DNA of 41,993 bases from an uncultured Bacteroidales bacterium (GCA_903845055.1 CAIMWF010000042.1:1-41993), one strand, 5' to 3'; shown: positions 7,321-15,824, counted from the stretch's first letter. The notes: generated from the letters alone by a model not told the origin. Program-made: numbers and translations.

Positions 7321-8346
7321 CTACCAGTTGCCGATCTGGCGTCGGCGCATGGAGCGGATGCTGACCAGTTCGGCTGTTTTTTCGTCAAACAAACGCAGGG
7401 CCAGGGTTCTGAAACTCTGCCTGACGGTGAGGGGCCGTATGTTGCGGAACAGGTCGTTCTCGCGGTGGCACCGTGCCAGGTTGTAATTGGGGATCATCGG
7501 GCTGAGGTGATGGATGTGGTGGAACCCGATGTTCCCTGAGAAATATTGAAGAATCCGCGGGAGTTTGTAATAGGAGCTTCCCTCCAGCGCAACCTTTCGG
7601 TATTCCCAGTTTTCGCTCCGCGCCCAGTAGGTCGGGTTGAACTGGTGCTGCACGTAGAACAGCCAGAAACCGAAGATCCCGGCGAAGGAGATGACCGGAA
7701 GCTGGATCATGACGACGGCCTTTACCCCGATCACGAGGCTTAACAGTCCGAAGACGACCAGCAGGCCTGCGTTGGTCAGATAGACGCTCAGCCGGCTCTT
7801 CACACCCATCCCCTTTTTGGTGAACCGGTTCCCGATGATAAAAACGAAAGGCGCCCCCACGCAGAACATGGTGACGGGGTTACGGTAAAAACGGTAGACG
7901 ATCTTCTGCCAGCGCGTGCTTGCCTGGTATTCGGCAACCGTCATCGTCCATACGTCGCCGATGCCTCGTTTATCAAGGTTCCCGGCGGTGTCGTGGTGGA
8001 TTTCATGGTTTTTCGACCAGTGAAAATAGGGGGTAAAGGTCAGGATGCCAATGAAAAGACCGACGATGTTGCTCACCTTTTCCGACCTGAAATAGGAGCC
8101 GTGGCTGCAGTCGTGGTAGATGATGAACAGCCGCACCAGCATCCCGGCCGAGGGGATCGATAATCCGAGGGTGATCCAGTAAGAATATTTCAGGCTTACG
8201 ATCATCAGGATCCAGGAGGTGATGTAAAAAAGGAGGTTCAGGGATAACTGTCCCCAGCTTTTTAACAGGTCGGGGTGGTTGTATTGCCTGACGATCTTCA
8301 CCCAGGAGGTGTCAGGGGGCGTATTGTGTGATATCGGGGAGTTCAT
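7321..8346 (-). CDS. Membrane fatty acid desaturase
   Basis: The 341-residue integral membrane protein belongs to the FA_desaturase family of di-iron enzymes that introduce double bonds into acyl chains, controlling membrane fluidity. All three His boxes are present: HDCSH (about residue 75), NHEIHHD (about 110) and GFHHIHH (about 275). Hydrophobic segments surround them (about 35-75, 88-105, 155-230). The final segment SPMIPNYNLARCHRE is typical of bacterial omega-6 or delta-12-like members. The electron donor and regiospecificity cannot be read from sequence. An upstream TACCTTTG sits 21 bases before the ATG. The OsmC gene lies further upstream on the same strand but seems to have its own promoter. 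Confidence 0.9.
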   Translation of the reverse strand: MNSPISHNTPPDTSWVKIVRQYNHPDLLKSWGQLSLNLLFYITSWILMIVSLKYSYWITLGLSIPSAGMLVRLFIIYHDCSHGSYFRSEKVSNIVGLFIGILTFTPYFHWSKNHEIHHDTAGNLDKRGIGDVWTMTVAEYQASTRWQKIVYRFYRNPVTMFCVGAPFVFIIGNRFTKKGMGVKSRLSVYLTNAGLLVVFGLLSLVIGVKAVVMIQLPVISFAGIFGFWLFYVQHQFNPTYWARSENWEYRKVALEGSSYYKLPRILQYFSGNIGFHHIHHLSPMIPNYNLARCHRENDLFRNIRPLTVRQSFRTLALRLFDEKTAELVSIRSMRRRQIGNW

Positions 8347-8367
8347 GTTGTACCTTGTAATTTATTG

Positions 8368-8375
8368 CAAAGGTA
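8368..8375 (-). promoter_or_regulatory. -7 element for desaturase gene
   Basis: On the minus strand TACCTTTG matches TAnnTTTG exactly, 21 bases upstream of the desaturase ATG. No TTG is found at the usual 19-21 base spacing, so this is a partial promoter match. Confidence 0.45.
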
Positions 8376-8429
8376 CGACATATCGGGGGGCACGGGATAA
8401 AAATCACGCAGGATGGTTTGAAAAGCAGG

Positions 8430-8855
8430 TTATTGGGCCATTGGGAGCACCACGATTTCCCAGGTCACCTCCATGGCTTTCTGGTATACGTAAGATACGC
8501 CACAGTATCGTTCCTGTGAAAGCTGCACCGCTTTTTCCAGTTTGGCCATATCGGGGTTTTCACCCGTGAATTCATAGACCACATGCATTTTGTCATAATG
8601 TTTCGGGTGCTCTTCCGTCACATTCGCCGACACGCGGATGTTGAGCCCGGTAAAGGGCACCTGCATCTTCTTCAGGATGGAAACTACGTCCATCCCCGAA
8701 CAGCCCGCCAAAGAAGCCAGCATCAGCTCCTTCGGGCGCGATCCCTTGTCTTCTCCTCCAACTGCCGGGTGTGCATCCATGATGACATGATGGCCGCTTA
8801 CATTCGCGTCGAACATCATATTTCCTTTCCAGGAAGTCTCTACAGTATGTTGCAT
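8430..8855 (-). CDS. OsmC/YhfA-like family protein
   Basis: The 141-residue protein has the OsmC fold, a thiol-dependent hydroperoxidase family. The two conserved Cys are present, one in the central helix LASLAGCSGMDVVSIL (about residue 53) and one in ERYCGVSYVY (about residue 122). Family enzymes reduce organic hydroperoxides using this pair. The GGEDKGSRPKELMLASL lead-in is typical of the YhfA-like branch, whose substrate is less certain than that of Ohr. The protein is cytoplasmic. It sits between a desaturase and a methyltransferase, and a link to lipid peroxide defence is only suggested by this neighbourhood. Confidence 0.88.
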   Translation of the reverse strand: MQHTVETSWKGNMMFDANVSGHHVIMDAHPAVGGEDKGSRPKELMLASLAGCSGMDVVSILKKMQVPFTGLNIRVSANVTEEHPKHYDKMHVVYEFTGENPDMAKLEKAVQLSQERYCGVSYVYQKAMEVTWEIVVLPMAQ

Positions 8856-8879
8856 GATCAGGTTGGTTTAGTCATATGA

Positions 8880-8911
8880 CAAAAATACGATATTCCGGGG
8901 AGAAACACCAA
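8880..8911 (-). promoter_or_regulatory. Putative promoter for OsmC gene
   Basis: On the minus strand TTG (8911-8909), a 21-base spacer and TATTTTTG (8887-8880) fit the Bacteroidetes consensus. The -7 box lies 24 bases upstream of the OsmC ATG. Confidence 0.5.
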
Positions 8912-8951
8912 GCGTGGCGGTGAAATATAAGTGCCGGAAGGATGCGTGGTG

Positions 8952-9572
8952 TTATTCTTTTACAGCCGTCAGTAGAAAAACCGGGTATTCCCGGGTGCCG
9001 GCCGCAGCCTCTTTACGGATCACGAAACAGGTTGAACACTGTATGCCCGTAAACCCGGTTTCTTCAAGCAGTGACGACAGGGCGGCAGGGTCGAAACCAT
9101 GGTGTACATCGGTGCTGCCATCATGAAAAGAACCGTCTTCGGCATGGAGGTCGGCTATGGCGATCACCCCGCCCGGGGCGGTCATCTCATAGAATTTTCC
9201 CACGATGGCCGGTACATCTTTCATGTGGTGCATTACCATCTGGGTGAAAATGATGTCGAAAGGATCGCCGGCATAGTCCTCCTTCTCGAGGTCGAATAGC
9301 AGGGTATTGATCTTCCCCTGGTCGTCGCTTGCAAGCTTTTCCCGGGCTATTCCGAGCATGCCGGCAGAAGTGTCCATCAACGTGATCCGGTCAAACCGGT
9401 CTTTGAGGATGAAACTCAGCAGCCCCGTACCGGCACCGAATTCCAGGGCACGCATTCCCGGGGTAAACCGGAGCCGTTGCACCATTTCACCGGCCACAGC
9501 GGCAGTACGGTCGAGGTTCGACGGGTTCTTGTCCCACTGCCCGGCCTTCTGATCGAAATCGTTCATAAACAT
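8952..9572 (-). CDS. Class I SAM-dependent methyltransferase
   Basis: This 206-residue protein has the Rossmann-like methyltransferase fold. Motif I, ALEFGAGTGLLSF, is at about residues 43-55, followed by the acidic strand ITLMDTSAGML, then FDIIFTQMVMHHMKDV (motif IV region) and APGGVIAIADLHAEDGSFH. The substrate is not evident. The FTGIQCSTCFVIRKE tail with nearby cysteines resembles small-molecule methyltransferases of the UbiE/ArsM-like type, but this is not diagnostic. Two close in-frame ATG codons (9570-9572 and 9564-9566) compete as starts; neither has a clear ribosome binding site. A terminator belonging to the upstream heme-motif protein gene separates it from that gene. Confidence 0.85.
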   Translation of the reverse strand: MFMNDFDQKAGQWDKNPSNLDRTAAVAGEMVQRLRFTPGMRALEFGAGTGLLSFILKDRFDRITLMDTSAGMLGIAREKLASDDQGKINTLLFDLEKEDYAGDPFDIIFTQMVMHHMKDVPAIVGKFYEMTAPGGVIAIADLHAEDGSFHDGSTDVHHGFDPAALSSLLEETGFTGIQCSTCFVIRKEAAAGTREYPVFLLTAVKE

Positions 9573-9621
9573 TCTTTATTTGCAAAAGAACGGAAAAAAA
9601 CCGGGCGATTGTTTACCTTCT

Positions 9622-9654
9622 AAAAGAAAAAGGCTGTACCGCATTGGCACAGCC
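9622..9654 (-). terminator. Terminator of first choice-of-anchor V gene
   Basis: On the minus strand GGCTGTGCC pairs with GGTACAGCC (one G-T pair) around a short loop and is followed by TTTTTCTTTT. It lies 75 bases after the end of the 9729-11534 gene and matches the terminators of its two paralogues in position. Confidence 0.75.
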
Positions 9655-9728
9655 TCTTTTCAGGTCCGTGATCGCACCCCCGGTAACGTTTTGTTTGTTA
9701 AACCGTCGCCGGCGACAGATCCATGTAA

Positions 9729-11534
9729 TTATTCAATTACCAGTTTCCCTGATACCGTTTCCCCTGCGGTCACGATACAGATAAGGTAAAGCCCTTTCGG
9801 GGAACCGGTCATGCCGATCATTTCGGGGGTACCCGGGATGACGGTCCACGAATGGCGGAGGACGATCCTGCCCGCCATGCTGGTGATCACCATCGAGGCC
9901 TCTCCGGCAATGACTTTACCCAGGGTGACGGTAAAAATCCCGGTGGAGGGATTCGGTGAAACCACCAGGCAATTTTCGTTTTGCAGGTTTGCAATACCCG
10001 ATGGACCGTCGAAATGGATGTGACGGGCGCTGACTGCCGGGGTCGCGCAGGGCGACTCGGGCGAGGCGGTGAGGGTGAGGGTGACGTTACCACCTGTTTT
10101 GTCGGCAGTGCTGGGGTAATAGAATCCCGTGAGAGAAGCAGCGGCGCTGAAGGTCCCCGTACCGGAGGTGGTCCAGAGGACGGTCGTGTAATGTGCCGCA
10201 CTGCCGTTGAGGGGTACCTGGGTGGTGACGAACGCGCAGGTGGTGTCATTGCCGGCAGCGGCGGTGGCTGGTTCGTTGACCGCAACATTGGTGCTGGCAT
10301 CAGCGGTAAGGGTCCCGTCGATGACATGAACAATGTATTGGGTTGCCACCACAGGTGAAACGACCGGGTTTTGCTGGGCCGAAGTAAAGCCCGCCGGTAC
10401 CGAGGTCCACGAATAGGTGTAGCTCCCTGTTCCTCCTGCCGGGAAAGCATTGAGCTGTGAGGTCTGGCCTGCGCAGATCACCGAGGGGATGGCCGAGGCC
10501 GTAACGGATAACGGCAGCATCGTTACCGTGACCGTGACTGAATCTTTCTTGGTTTGCGATCCGTCGTTGACATTCACAAGGTACTTGGTGGTGACCGTAG
10601 GTTGAACGGTCGGGTTTTGCGAGGTCGATGTAAAACCTGCGGGCTGGGAGGTCCAGTTGTAGGTGTAGGATCCTGTACCGCCCGTGGCAATGGCATTGAG
10701 TTGTGACGACTGGCCGCTGTTGATTGCAGATGGGGTTGCGGTTGCAACCACGGCCAGCGGGGCCGGGATGTTGACGGTAACGGTCACATTGCCCTGGGCT
10801 GTTCCGCCGCCGTCGTTTACTGTAACATTGTATTGCGTGGTAACCGAAGGCGTCACCATCGGGTTCTGCTGGGTTGAGGTGAAACCGGCAGGTACCGAGG
10901 TCCACGAATAGGTGTAGGTGCCCGATCCGCCCGAAGGGGTGGCGCTCAGTTGCGACGATCCGCCCAGTATAATGGTGGAGGGGTTGGCCGAGGTAACCAC
11001 CGCCAGCGGAACCAGTGCATTTTCGGCGATGACAATGTTTTCAAGTTTGGTGTTGGGTTCGCCTACGGTGATGGCGGCATAGAGGGTTACATTACCCGTG
11101 CCGGCAGCGGGGGCCGTCCAGGTGAAAGACCATGTTCCGGTGCTGCCCGAGGCAACCGCCGAGCTGTGGGTCACATATTTTGTCCCGCCGACGAGCTTGC
11201 TGCCCGATCCTGCGGCCAGAACGCCCAGCTGGGTGCCCGAGGCGTTTTGCGGCGACAGTTCAAACCCCTTTTTGCCGGTGCCCGTGGCGGTCACCGTGAT
11301 GGTGTATGAATTTCCACCAATATAGCCCGAGGGCGGGATGTTGGATGTGATCCAGCCGCTGACCGTGACGGCGGAACCGCCGTGGCAGCTCGTGCAGTTA
11401 TGGCCGTCGCCGGGTGATCCGGTATAACCTGAGGGTGCCCCGCTCGAATGCGCATAAAGGGGGGATCCTGTTGTGACGGACAGGAAAAAGGTCACGATCA
11501 CGAAGGTGATAAGTTGTAAAAATTCTTTCTTCAT
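9729..11534 (-). CDS. T9SS-secreted choice-of-anchor V protein with CxxCH motif (paralogue 1)
   Basis: This is a 601-residue secreted protein. A signal peptide (1-28, cleavage after LYA) leaves a mature N-terminus beginning HSSGAPSGYTGSPGDG. Next comes NCTSCHGG with a CxxCH heme c attachment motif at Cys47-His51, then a beta-rich choice-of-anchor V-like domain to about residue 170. Three Ig/PKD-like repeats of about 80 residues (each with GGxGxYTYxWTSxPAGFTS) follow, then one unrelated beta domain, then a T9SS type A sorting tail (SPNPSTGIFTVTL to KLVIE). The sorting tail directs export through the outer membrane by type IX secretion. It is one of three tandem paralogues, each with its own terminator. 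The function is unknown; surface electron transfer or adhesion are possibilities. Confidence 0.85.
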   Translation of the reverse strand: MKKEFLQLITFVIVTFFLSVTTGSPLYAHSSGAPSGYTGSPGDGHNCTSCHGGSAVTVSGWITSNIPPSGYIGGNSYTITVTATGTGKKGFELSPQNASGTQLGVLAAGSGSKLVGGTKYVTHSSAVASGSTGTWSFTWTAPAAGTGNVTLYAAITVGEPNTKLENIVIAENALVPLAVVTSANPSTIILGGSSQLSATPSGGSGTYTYSWTSVPAGFTSTQQNPMVTPSVTTQYNVTVNDGGGTAQGNVTVTVNIPAPLAVVATATPSAINSGQSSQLNAIATGGTGSYTYNWTSQPAGFTSTSQNPTVQPTVTTKYLVNVNDGSQTKKDSVTVTVTMLPLSVTASAIPSVICAGQTSQLNAFPAGGTGSYTYSWTSVPAGFTSAQQNPVVSPVVATQYIVHVIDGTLTADASTNVAVNEPATAAAGNDTTCAFVTTQVPLNGSAAHYTTVLWTTSGTGTFSAAASLTGFYYPSTADKTGGNVTLTLTASPESPCATPAVSARHIHFDGPSGIANLQNENCLVVSPNPSTGIFTVTLGKVIAGEASMVITSMAGRIVLRHSWTVIPGTPEMIGMTGSPKGLYLICIVTAGETVSGKLVIE

Positions 11535-11820
11535 AAAAATCCGGGGTTGGTTAATCTTTTGGTTGATTTGATTGTGAATTTAATCACAAAATTATCAGAA
11601 TGTTTTTAATAAACAACACCTACCCGGGTATCAATCATGCAAATATATAATACATATGTTGTACATGTCATATTTCATATGCCTTCCCCGATGTTGCCTG
11701 GAATGTATCTAAATATTGGCTGCGGCAGGATTCCCCGGTTTGGCCCCGCTAAAATTGACCAATGGAAAGTTGACCTGTTATAAATTGAACAGGAAAATCA
11801 GCTTCGGTTGGGGCAAAAAA
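11535..11820. other. Intergenic region upstream of paralogue 1
   Basis: This AT-rich spacer holds the promoter at 11587-11616 and a cluster of short palindromes near 11650-11690, including ACATATGT, ACATGT and CATATG-containing stretches. These could be operator-like sites. I see no gene. The right end contains the terminator of paralogue 2. Confidence 0.4.
11587..11616 (-). promoter_or_regulatory. Promoter of paralogue 1
   Basis: On the minus strand TTG at 11616-11614, a 19-base spacer and TAATTTTG at 11594-11587 match the Bacteroidetes promoter consensus fully. It lies 52 bases before the ATG of the 601-residue heme-motif protein. Confidence 0.6.
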
Positions 11821-11851
11821 AAGGCTGTCGCCCCATCGGGGCAACAGCCTT
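11815..11851 (-). terminator. Terminator of paralogue 2
   Basis: On the minus strand a 14-bp stem, AAGGCTGTTGCCCC with GGGGCGACAGCCTT (one G-T pair), closes a three-base loop and is followed by a run of T. It starts 21 bases after the stop codon. Confidence 0.85.
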
Positions 11852-11872
11852 GGAAAGGGAGTTGAGAAGGGG

Positions 11873-13678
11873 TTATTCGATCACCAGTTTATGTACGCAT
11901 GATCCCGCATCTGTTGTGGCATTCAGGAGGTAAAGTCCTTTCGGGAATGCCGACAGGTCAATTTTTTCAGGTTGCAGGAGGGATGGGAAATAATTTTGTC
12001 TGAACACCATCCTTCCCTGCAGGTCACTGATGACCAGGTGAACCTCTTTGCTCCCGGCTCCGTTGATCCGGAGCGAGAAGATGCCCTTGGAAGGATTTGG
12101 TGAAATCATCACGTTTGGTCCGTTTTGCTGATCCGCAATGCCGGTGGGGCCGTCAAAATGGATATGACGGAGACTGGTTGCCGGGGATGCGCAGGGCGAT
12201 TGCGGCGTGGCGGTGAGCGTGAGGGTGACGTTACCCCCTGTTTTGTCGGCGATGCTGGGGTAGTAGAATCCTGTAAGCGATCCGGCGGCGCTGAAGGTCC
12301 CGGTACCCGAAGTGGTCCAGGTTACCGCAGTATAGTGTGAAGCGGAACCGTTCAGGGGGACCTGGGTGGTGACGAACGCGCAGGTGGTGTCATTGCCGGC
12401 AGCGGCGGTGGCCGGCTCGTTGACCGCGACATTGGTGCTGGCATCGGCGGTAAGGGTGCCGTCGGTAACATGCACATTGTATTGGGTTGCCACCACAGGT
12501 GAAACAACCGGATTCTGCTGCGTGGATGTGAAACCGGCAGGAACCGAGGTCCATGAATAGGTGTAGCTGCCTGTTCCTCCGGCCGGGAAGGCGTTGAGCT
12601 GTGAGGTCTGGCCTGCACAGATCACCGATGGGATGGCCGAGGCTGTAACTGAAAGCGGCAGCATCGTTACCGTTACCGTGACCGAATCTTTCTTGGTTTG
12701 CGACCCGTCGTTGACATTCACCAGGTACTTGGTGGTGACCGTGGGTTGAACGGTCGGGTTTTGCGAGGTCGATGTAAAACCTGCGGGCTGGGAGGTCCAG
12801 TTGTAGGTGTATGATCCGGAGCCACCCGTAGCGATTGCATTGAGCTGCGACGACTGGCCGCTGTTGATTGCAGATGGGGTTGCGGTGGCAACCACGGCCA
12901 GGGGGGCCGGGATGTTGACGGTAACGGTCACGTTGGCCTGCGCGGTTCCTCCTCCGTCACTGACCGTGACAAAGTATTGCGTGGTGACCGTAGGTGAAAC
13001 CACCGGGCTTTTCTGGGTTGAGGTGAAACCTGCCGGGATGGAGGTCCAGGAATAGGTGTAAGTGCCCGACCCGCCGGTCGGTGATGCATTCAGCTGGGAT
13101 GAGGCTCCAAGCAAGATGGTCGGGGGTGTGGCGGTGGCCACCACTGCCAGGGGCAGCACCAGGTTTTCATTGATCACATCAACCTCCAGCTTGGTGTTGG
13201 GTTCGCCAACCACGATCGCCGAATAGAGGTTGACAGGTCCGGTGCCGGCCACTGGCGCCGTCCATGTGATTACCCATGTCCCCGTGCTTCCTGAGGCAAC
13301 GGCGGAACTGTGGGTCACGTATTTCGTGCCTCCTACTAATTTACTGCCTGAACCGGCAGCTAAAACGCCCAGTTGAGTCCCGGTTACGCTCTGGGGGGAG
13401 ACTTCAAACCCCTTTTTACCGGTGCCGGTGGCGGTAACCGTGATGGTATAGGAATTACCGCCGACATAGCCTGTGGGCGGGATGTTGGTTATTACCCAGC
13501 CACTCACCGTGACGGCGGAACCTCCATGGCAACTCGTGCAATTGTGGCCGTCGCCGGGGGAGCCGGTATAGCCTGCGGGTGCCCCGCTCGAGTGGGCATA
13601 TACATGCGATGAAAAGGAAACGGAAATCAGCAATGCCAGTGCAAAAAGGGCAAAAAATGGGAAAAATGCTTTTTTCAT
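11873..13678 (-). CDS. T9SS-secreted choice-of-anchor V protein with CxxCH motif (paralogue 2)
   Basis: Also 601 residues, with exactly the same domain order as paralogue 1: signal peptide 1-28 (cleavage after VYA), mature HSSGAPAGYTGSPGDG, CxxCH at Cys47-His51, choice-of-anchor V-like domain, three Ig-like repeats, a beta domain and a type A sorting tail (SPNPSKGIFSLRI to KLVIE). The second and third repeats and the following domain (about residues 260-480) are nearly identical to paralogue 1, in DNA as well as protein, while the first repeat and both ends have diverged more. That pattern suggests recent gene conversion in the middle of the gene. The protein is predicted to be exported across both membranes. 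Confidence 0.85.
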   Translation of the reverse strand: MKKAFFPFFALFALALLISVSFSSHVYAHSSGAPAGYTGSPGDGHNCTSCHGGSAVTVSGWVITNIPPTGYVGGNSYTITVTATGTGKKGFEVSPQSVTGTQLGVLAAGSGSKLVGGTKYVTHSSAVASGSTGTWVITWTAPVAGTGPVNLYSAIVVGEPNTKLEVDVINENLVLPLAVVATATPPTILLGASSQLNASPTGGSGTYTYSWTSIPAGFTSTQKSPVVSPTVTTQYFVTVSDGGGTAQANVTVTVNIPAPLAVVATATPSAINSGQSSQLNAIATGGSGSYTYNWTSQPAGFTSTSQNPTVQPTVTTKYLVNVNDGSQTKKDSVTVTVTMLPLSVTASAIPSVICAGQTSQLNAFPAGGTGSYTYSWTSVPAGFTSTQQNPVVSPVVATQYNVHVTDGTLTADASTNVAVNEPATAAAGNDTTCAFVTTQVPLNGSASHYTAVTWTTSGTGTFSAAGSLTGFYYPSIADKTGGNVTLTLTATPQSPCASPATSLRHIHFDGPTGIADQQNGPNVMISPNPSKGIFSLRINGAGSKEVHLVISDLQGRMVFRQNYFPSLLQPEKIDLSAFPKGLYLLNATTDAGSCVHKLVIE

Positions 13679-14160
13679 GGGATCAAGGTTAAGTTTGACT
13701 TTTATTTGACGTGCCGGTTTGGGAATCGCAAAAATATGTGAATTTAGGACATATGTTATGTTATTAAATTAACAATCAGCAAAATACACATGAAATATGC
13801 TGCAGGTTACATATCTGTACTGCGAATGGCGATGTTTCGTAGATTATTTCTAAATTTTAGCAACGGTAATTTCGTGGCAAAGGCGGGTCTGCATGAGGTG
13901 GTGTTTTATGGGGCAGGACAGCTACAGCGCCTGTTATAAAAGGTGTTGCTGCCATATGAGGGAGTGCGGAAGCCTATTGTGAAAGTTGAAACAGGTTCCC
14001 TTATCAATTAAAAATTATAAACTAAAAATTACTTTTTGATTGTGAGCCGGCCTGCTAACACGCTATTGCCTGCTGCCTAATGCCTCTTGCCTCTCTTTCA
14101 TTGCCTTAGGCAAACCTTCAACCTTCACATTTCGTTGATCGAATGTTCGATTGTTCAAAA
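13679..14160. other. Intergenic region between paralogues 3 and 2
   Basis: This spacer of about 480 bases has no convincing gene. A minus-strand TATTTTTG (13736-13729), matching the -7 consensus, lies about 50 bases before paralogue 2. Two blocks, TAACAATCA followed by AAAATAC (13769-13787) and GATTATTTCTAAATTTTAG (13842-13860), recur in the same order and at nearly the same distance upstream of paralogue 3. They are therefore duplicated upstream sequence and may be regulatory. The left part carries a 7-bp repeat array. Confidence 0.5.
14064..14112. repeat. 7-bp tandem array (TAGGCAA family, inverted)
   Basis: Seven in-phase heptamers on the plus strand include TATTGCC, TGCTGCC, TAATGCC, TCTTGCC, one degenerate unit, CATTGCC and TTAGGCA. 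Read on the minus strand this is the same GGCAATA/TAGGCAA family as at 7290 and 35983. Here it lies about 50 bases beyond the terminator of paralogue 3 instead of at a stop codon. Confidence 0.75.
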
Positions 14161-14194
14161 AAAAGGTTGTCTCATTTTTTGAGACAACCTTTTT
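14161..14194 (-). terminator. Terminator of paralogue 3
   Basis: AGGTTGTCTC at 14164-14173 pairs perfectly with GAGACAACCT at 14181-14190, flanked by A and T runs on both sides. On the minus strand it ends in a T run and begins about 20 bases after the stop of paralogue 3. Confidence 0.8.
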
Positions 14195-14213
14195 CACAGG
14201 TCCTTCCAGGTGA

Positions 14214-15767
14214 CTATTCGATCACCAGTTTCCGGGTGGCTGATACATTCCCGGTAAGGATGTGGAGGATATACATGCCTTTGGGATAGCCTGACAGGTC
14301 AAGCTTTTCGGTCTGTGCAGACAGGGGAGTCCAGCTGTGCTGAATCACATTTTTGCCCTGCATGTCGCTAACGGTTATCGTGGCATCCCCGGTTATGGAG
14401 GAGTTCACGCCGATTGCAAAAAGCCCTGTGGAGGGATTCGGCGAAATGGATATATCAAGGGGCCGGATTGCTTCGATCCCCGAGGGACCATCAAAATGGA
14501 CATGGCGAACGCTGATGGCGGCGGTGGCGCAGGGAGACTGCGGAGTAACCGTCAGGGTGAGTGTGATGTTGCCGCTGGTTTTATCAGCCGTGCTCGGGTA
14601 GTAGAGTCCTGCCAGTGAGGTTGCAGCGCTGAAGGTTCCCGTGCCGGAAGTTGTCCACAGCACCGAGGCGTAATTGGTGGCCGAGCCGTGTAACGGAACC
14701 TGGGTGGTTGCATAGGGACAGGTGGTGTCGTTCCCGGCGGCCGATGTGGCGGGCTGGTTGACAGTCACATTGGTGGATGCATCAAAGGAACCTGAACCAT
14801 CGGAGACATGGGCGATGTACTGGGTGGCAACCGTCGGCGAAACTACCGGGTTTTGCTGGGTCGAGGTAAACCCGGCCGGCAAAGAGGTCCACGAATAGGT
14901 ATAGGTGCCGCTTCCTCCAACTGGTATGACATTCAGCTGGGAGGTCTGGCCCAGGCATATCAACGAGGGATTGGCCGAGGCCGTTGCGGTAAGCGGAACC
15001 GCGGTAACGGTTACGGTAACTGAATCTTTTTTGGTCTGGGAACCGTCGTTGACATTCACCAGGTATTTGGTGGTGACGTTGGGCTGAACCACCGGGCTTT
15101 GTGAAGCGGAGGTAAACCCTGCCGGTACCGAGGTCCATGCATAGGTGTAGGTGCCCGATCCCCCGGAGGCTGCTGCATTCAGCTGCGATGAACAGCCCTG
15201 GATGATGGTCGGGGGAGTTGCCGTGGCCACCACGGCCAGTGGCACCAGTACATATTCGCCGACGGTTGTTGTGGTTATTTTGACATTGGGCTGTCCAACC
15301 ACCATCGCGCCATAAAGAGTGACAGAACCGGTACCTGCGGCCGGGGCGGTCCAGGTGAAATTCCAGATGGCAGTCCCTGAATAACTTCCCGGTGAGGTAT
15401 GCGTAACGTATTTTGTTCCGCCGACCAGTTTGCTGCCAGTTCCGGCAGCTAAAACGCCCAACTGGGTGCCGGTTGCATTCTGTGGTGATACTTCAAACCC
15501 TTTATTCCCGGTACCGGTTACAGTTACGGTGATCGTGTAGGAGTTACCAGCCGTGTAACCCTGTGCAGGTATATTGGTGGTGATCCACCCGGTAACGGGT
15601 ACAGCGGTACCCCCGTGGCAACTGGTGCAGTTGTGCCCGTCGCCCGGTGACCCGGTATACCCTGCCGGGGCCCCGTTGGAATGCGCTGAAACATGCATGG
15701 AAAAAACAAATGCCAGGAAAAATGACACGACCATCATTGAAATAAGGCGAAAAAAGTTTCTCTTCAT
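14214..15767 (-). CDS. T9SS-secreted choice-of-anchor V protein with CxxCH motif (paralogue 3, shorter)
   Basis: From the ATG at 15767 the product is 517 residues. It has a signal peptide (1-28, cleavage after VSA), mature HSNGAPAGYTGSPGDG and the same CxxCH at Cys47-His51. It differs from its paralogues in having only two Ig-like repeats. The first repeat is a chimera: its first half resembles repeat 1 of the others (ATPPTI, GGSGTYTY) and its second half matches repeat 2 (TTKYLVNVNDGSQTKKDSV). The protein ends with a type A sorting tail (SPNPSTGLFAIGV to KLVIE). An upstream frame extension of 11 codons lacks signal-peptide logic and was left out. Export by type IX secretion is expected; the function is unknown. 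Confidence 0.85.
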   Translation of the reverse strand: MKRNFFRLISMMVVSFFLAFVFSMHVSAHSNGAPAGYTGSPGDGHNCTSCHGGTAVPVTGWITTNIPAQGYTAGNSYTITVTVTGTGNKGFEVSPQNATGTQLGVLAAGTGSKLVGGTKYVTHTSPGSYSGTAIWNFTWTAPAAGTGSVTLYGAMVVGQPNVKITTTTVGEYVLVPLAVVATATPPTIIQGCSSQLNAAASGGSGTYTYAWTSVPAGFTSASQSPVVQPNVTTKYLVNVNDGSQTKKDSVTVTVTAVPLTATASANPSLICLGQTSQLNVIPVGGSGTYTYSWTSLPAGFTSTQQNPVVSPTVATQYIAHVSDGSGSFDASTNVTVNQPATSAAGNDTTCPYATTQVPLHGSATNYASVLWTTSGTGTFSAATSLAGLYYPSTADKTSGNITLTLTVTPQSPCATAAISVRHVHFDGPSGIEAIRPLDISISPNPSTGLFAIGVNSSITGDATITVSDMQGKNVIQHSWTPLSAQTEKLDLSGYPKGMYILHILTGNVSATRKLVIE

Positions 15768-15824
15768 GGTTTGATGAGGGTTAGATGAATAATTAAACAA
15801 TTAAAGTACTGTTATGTCAGATTG

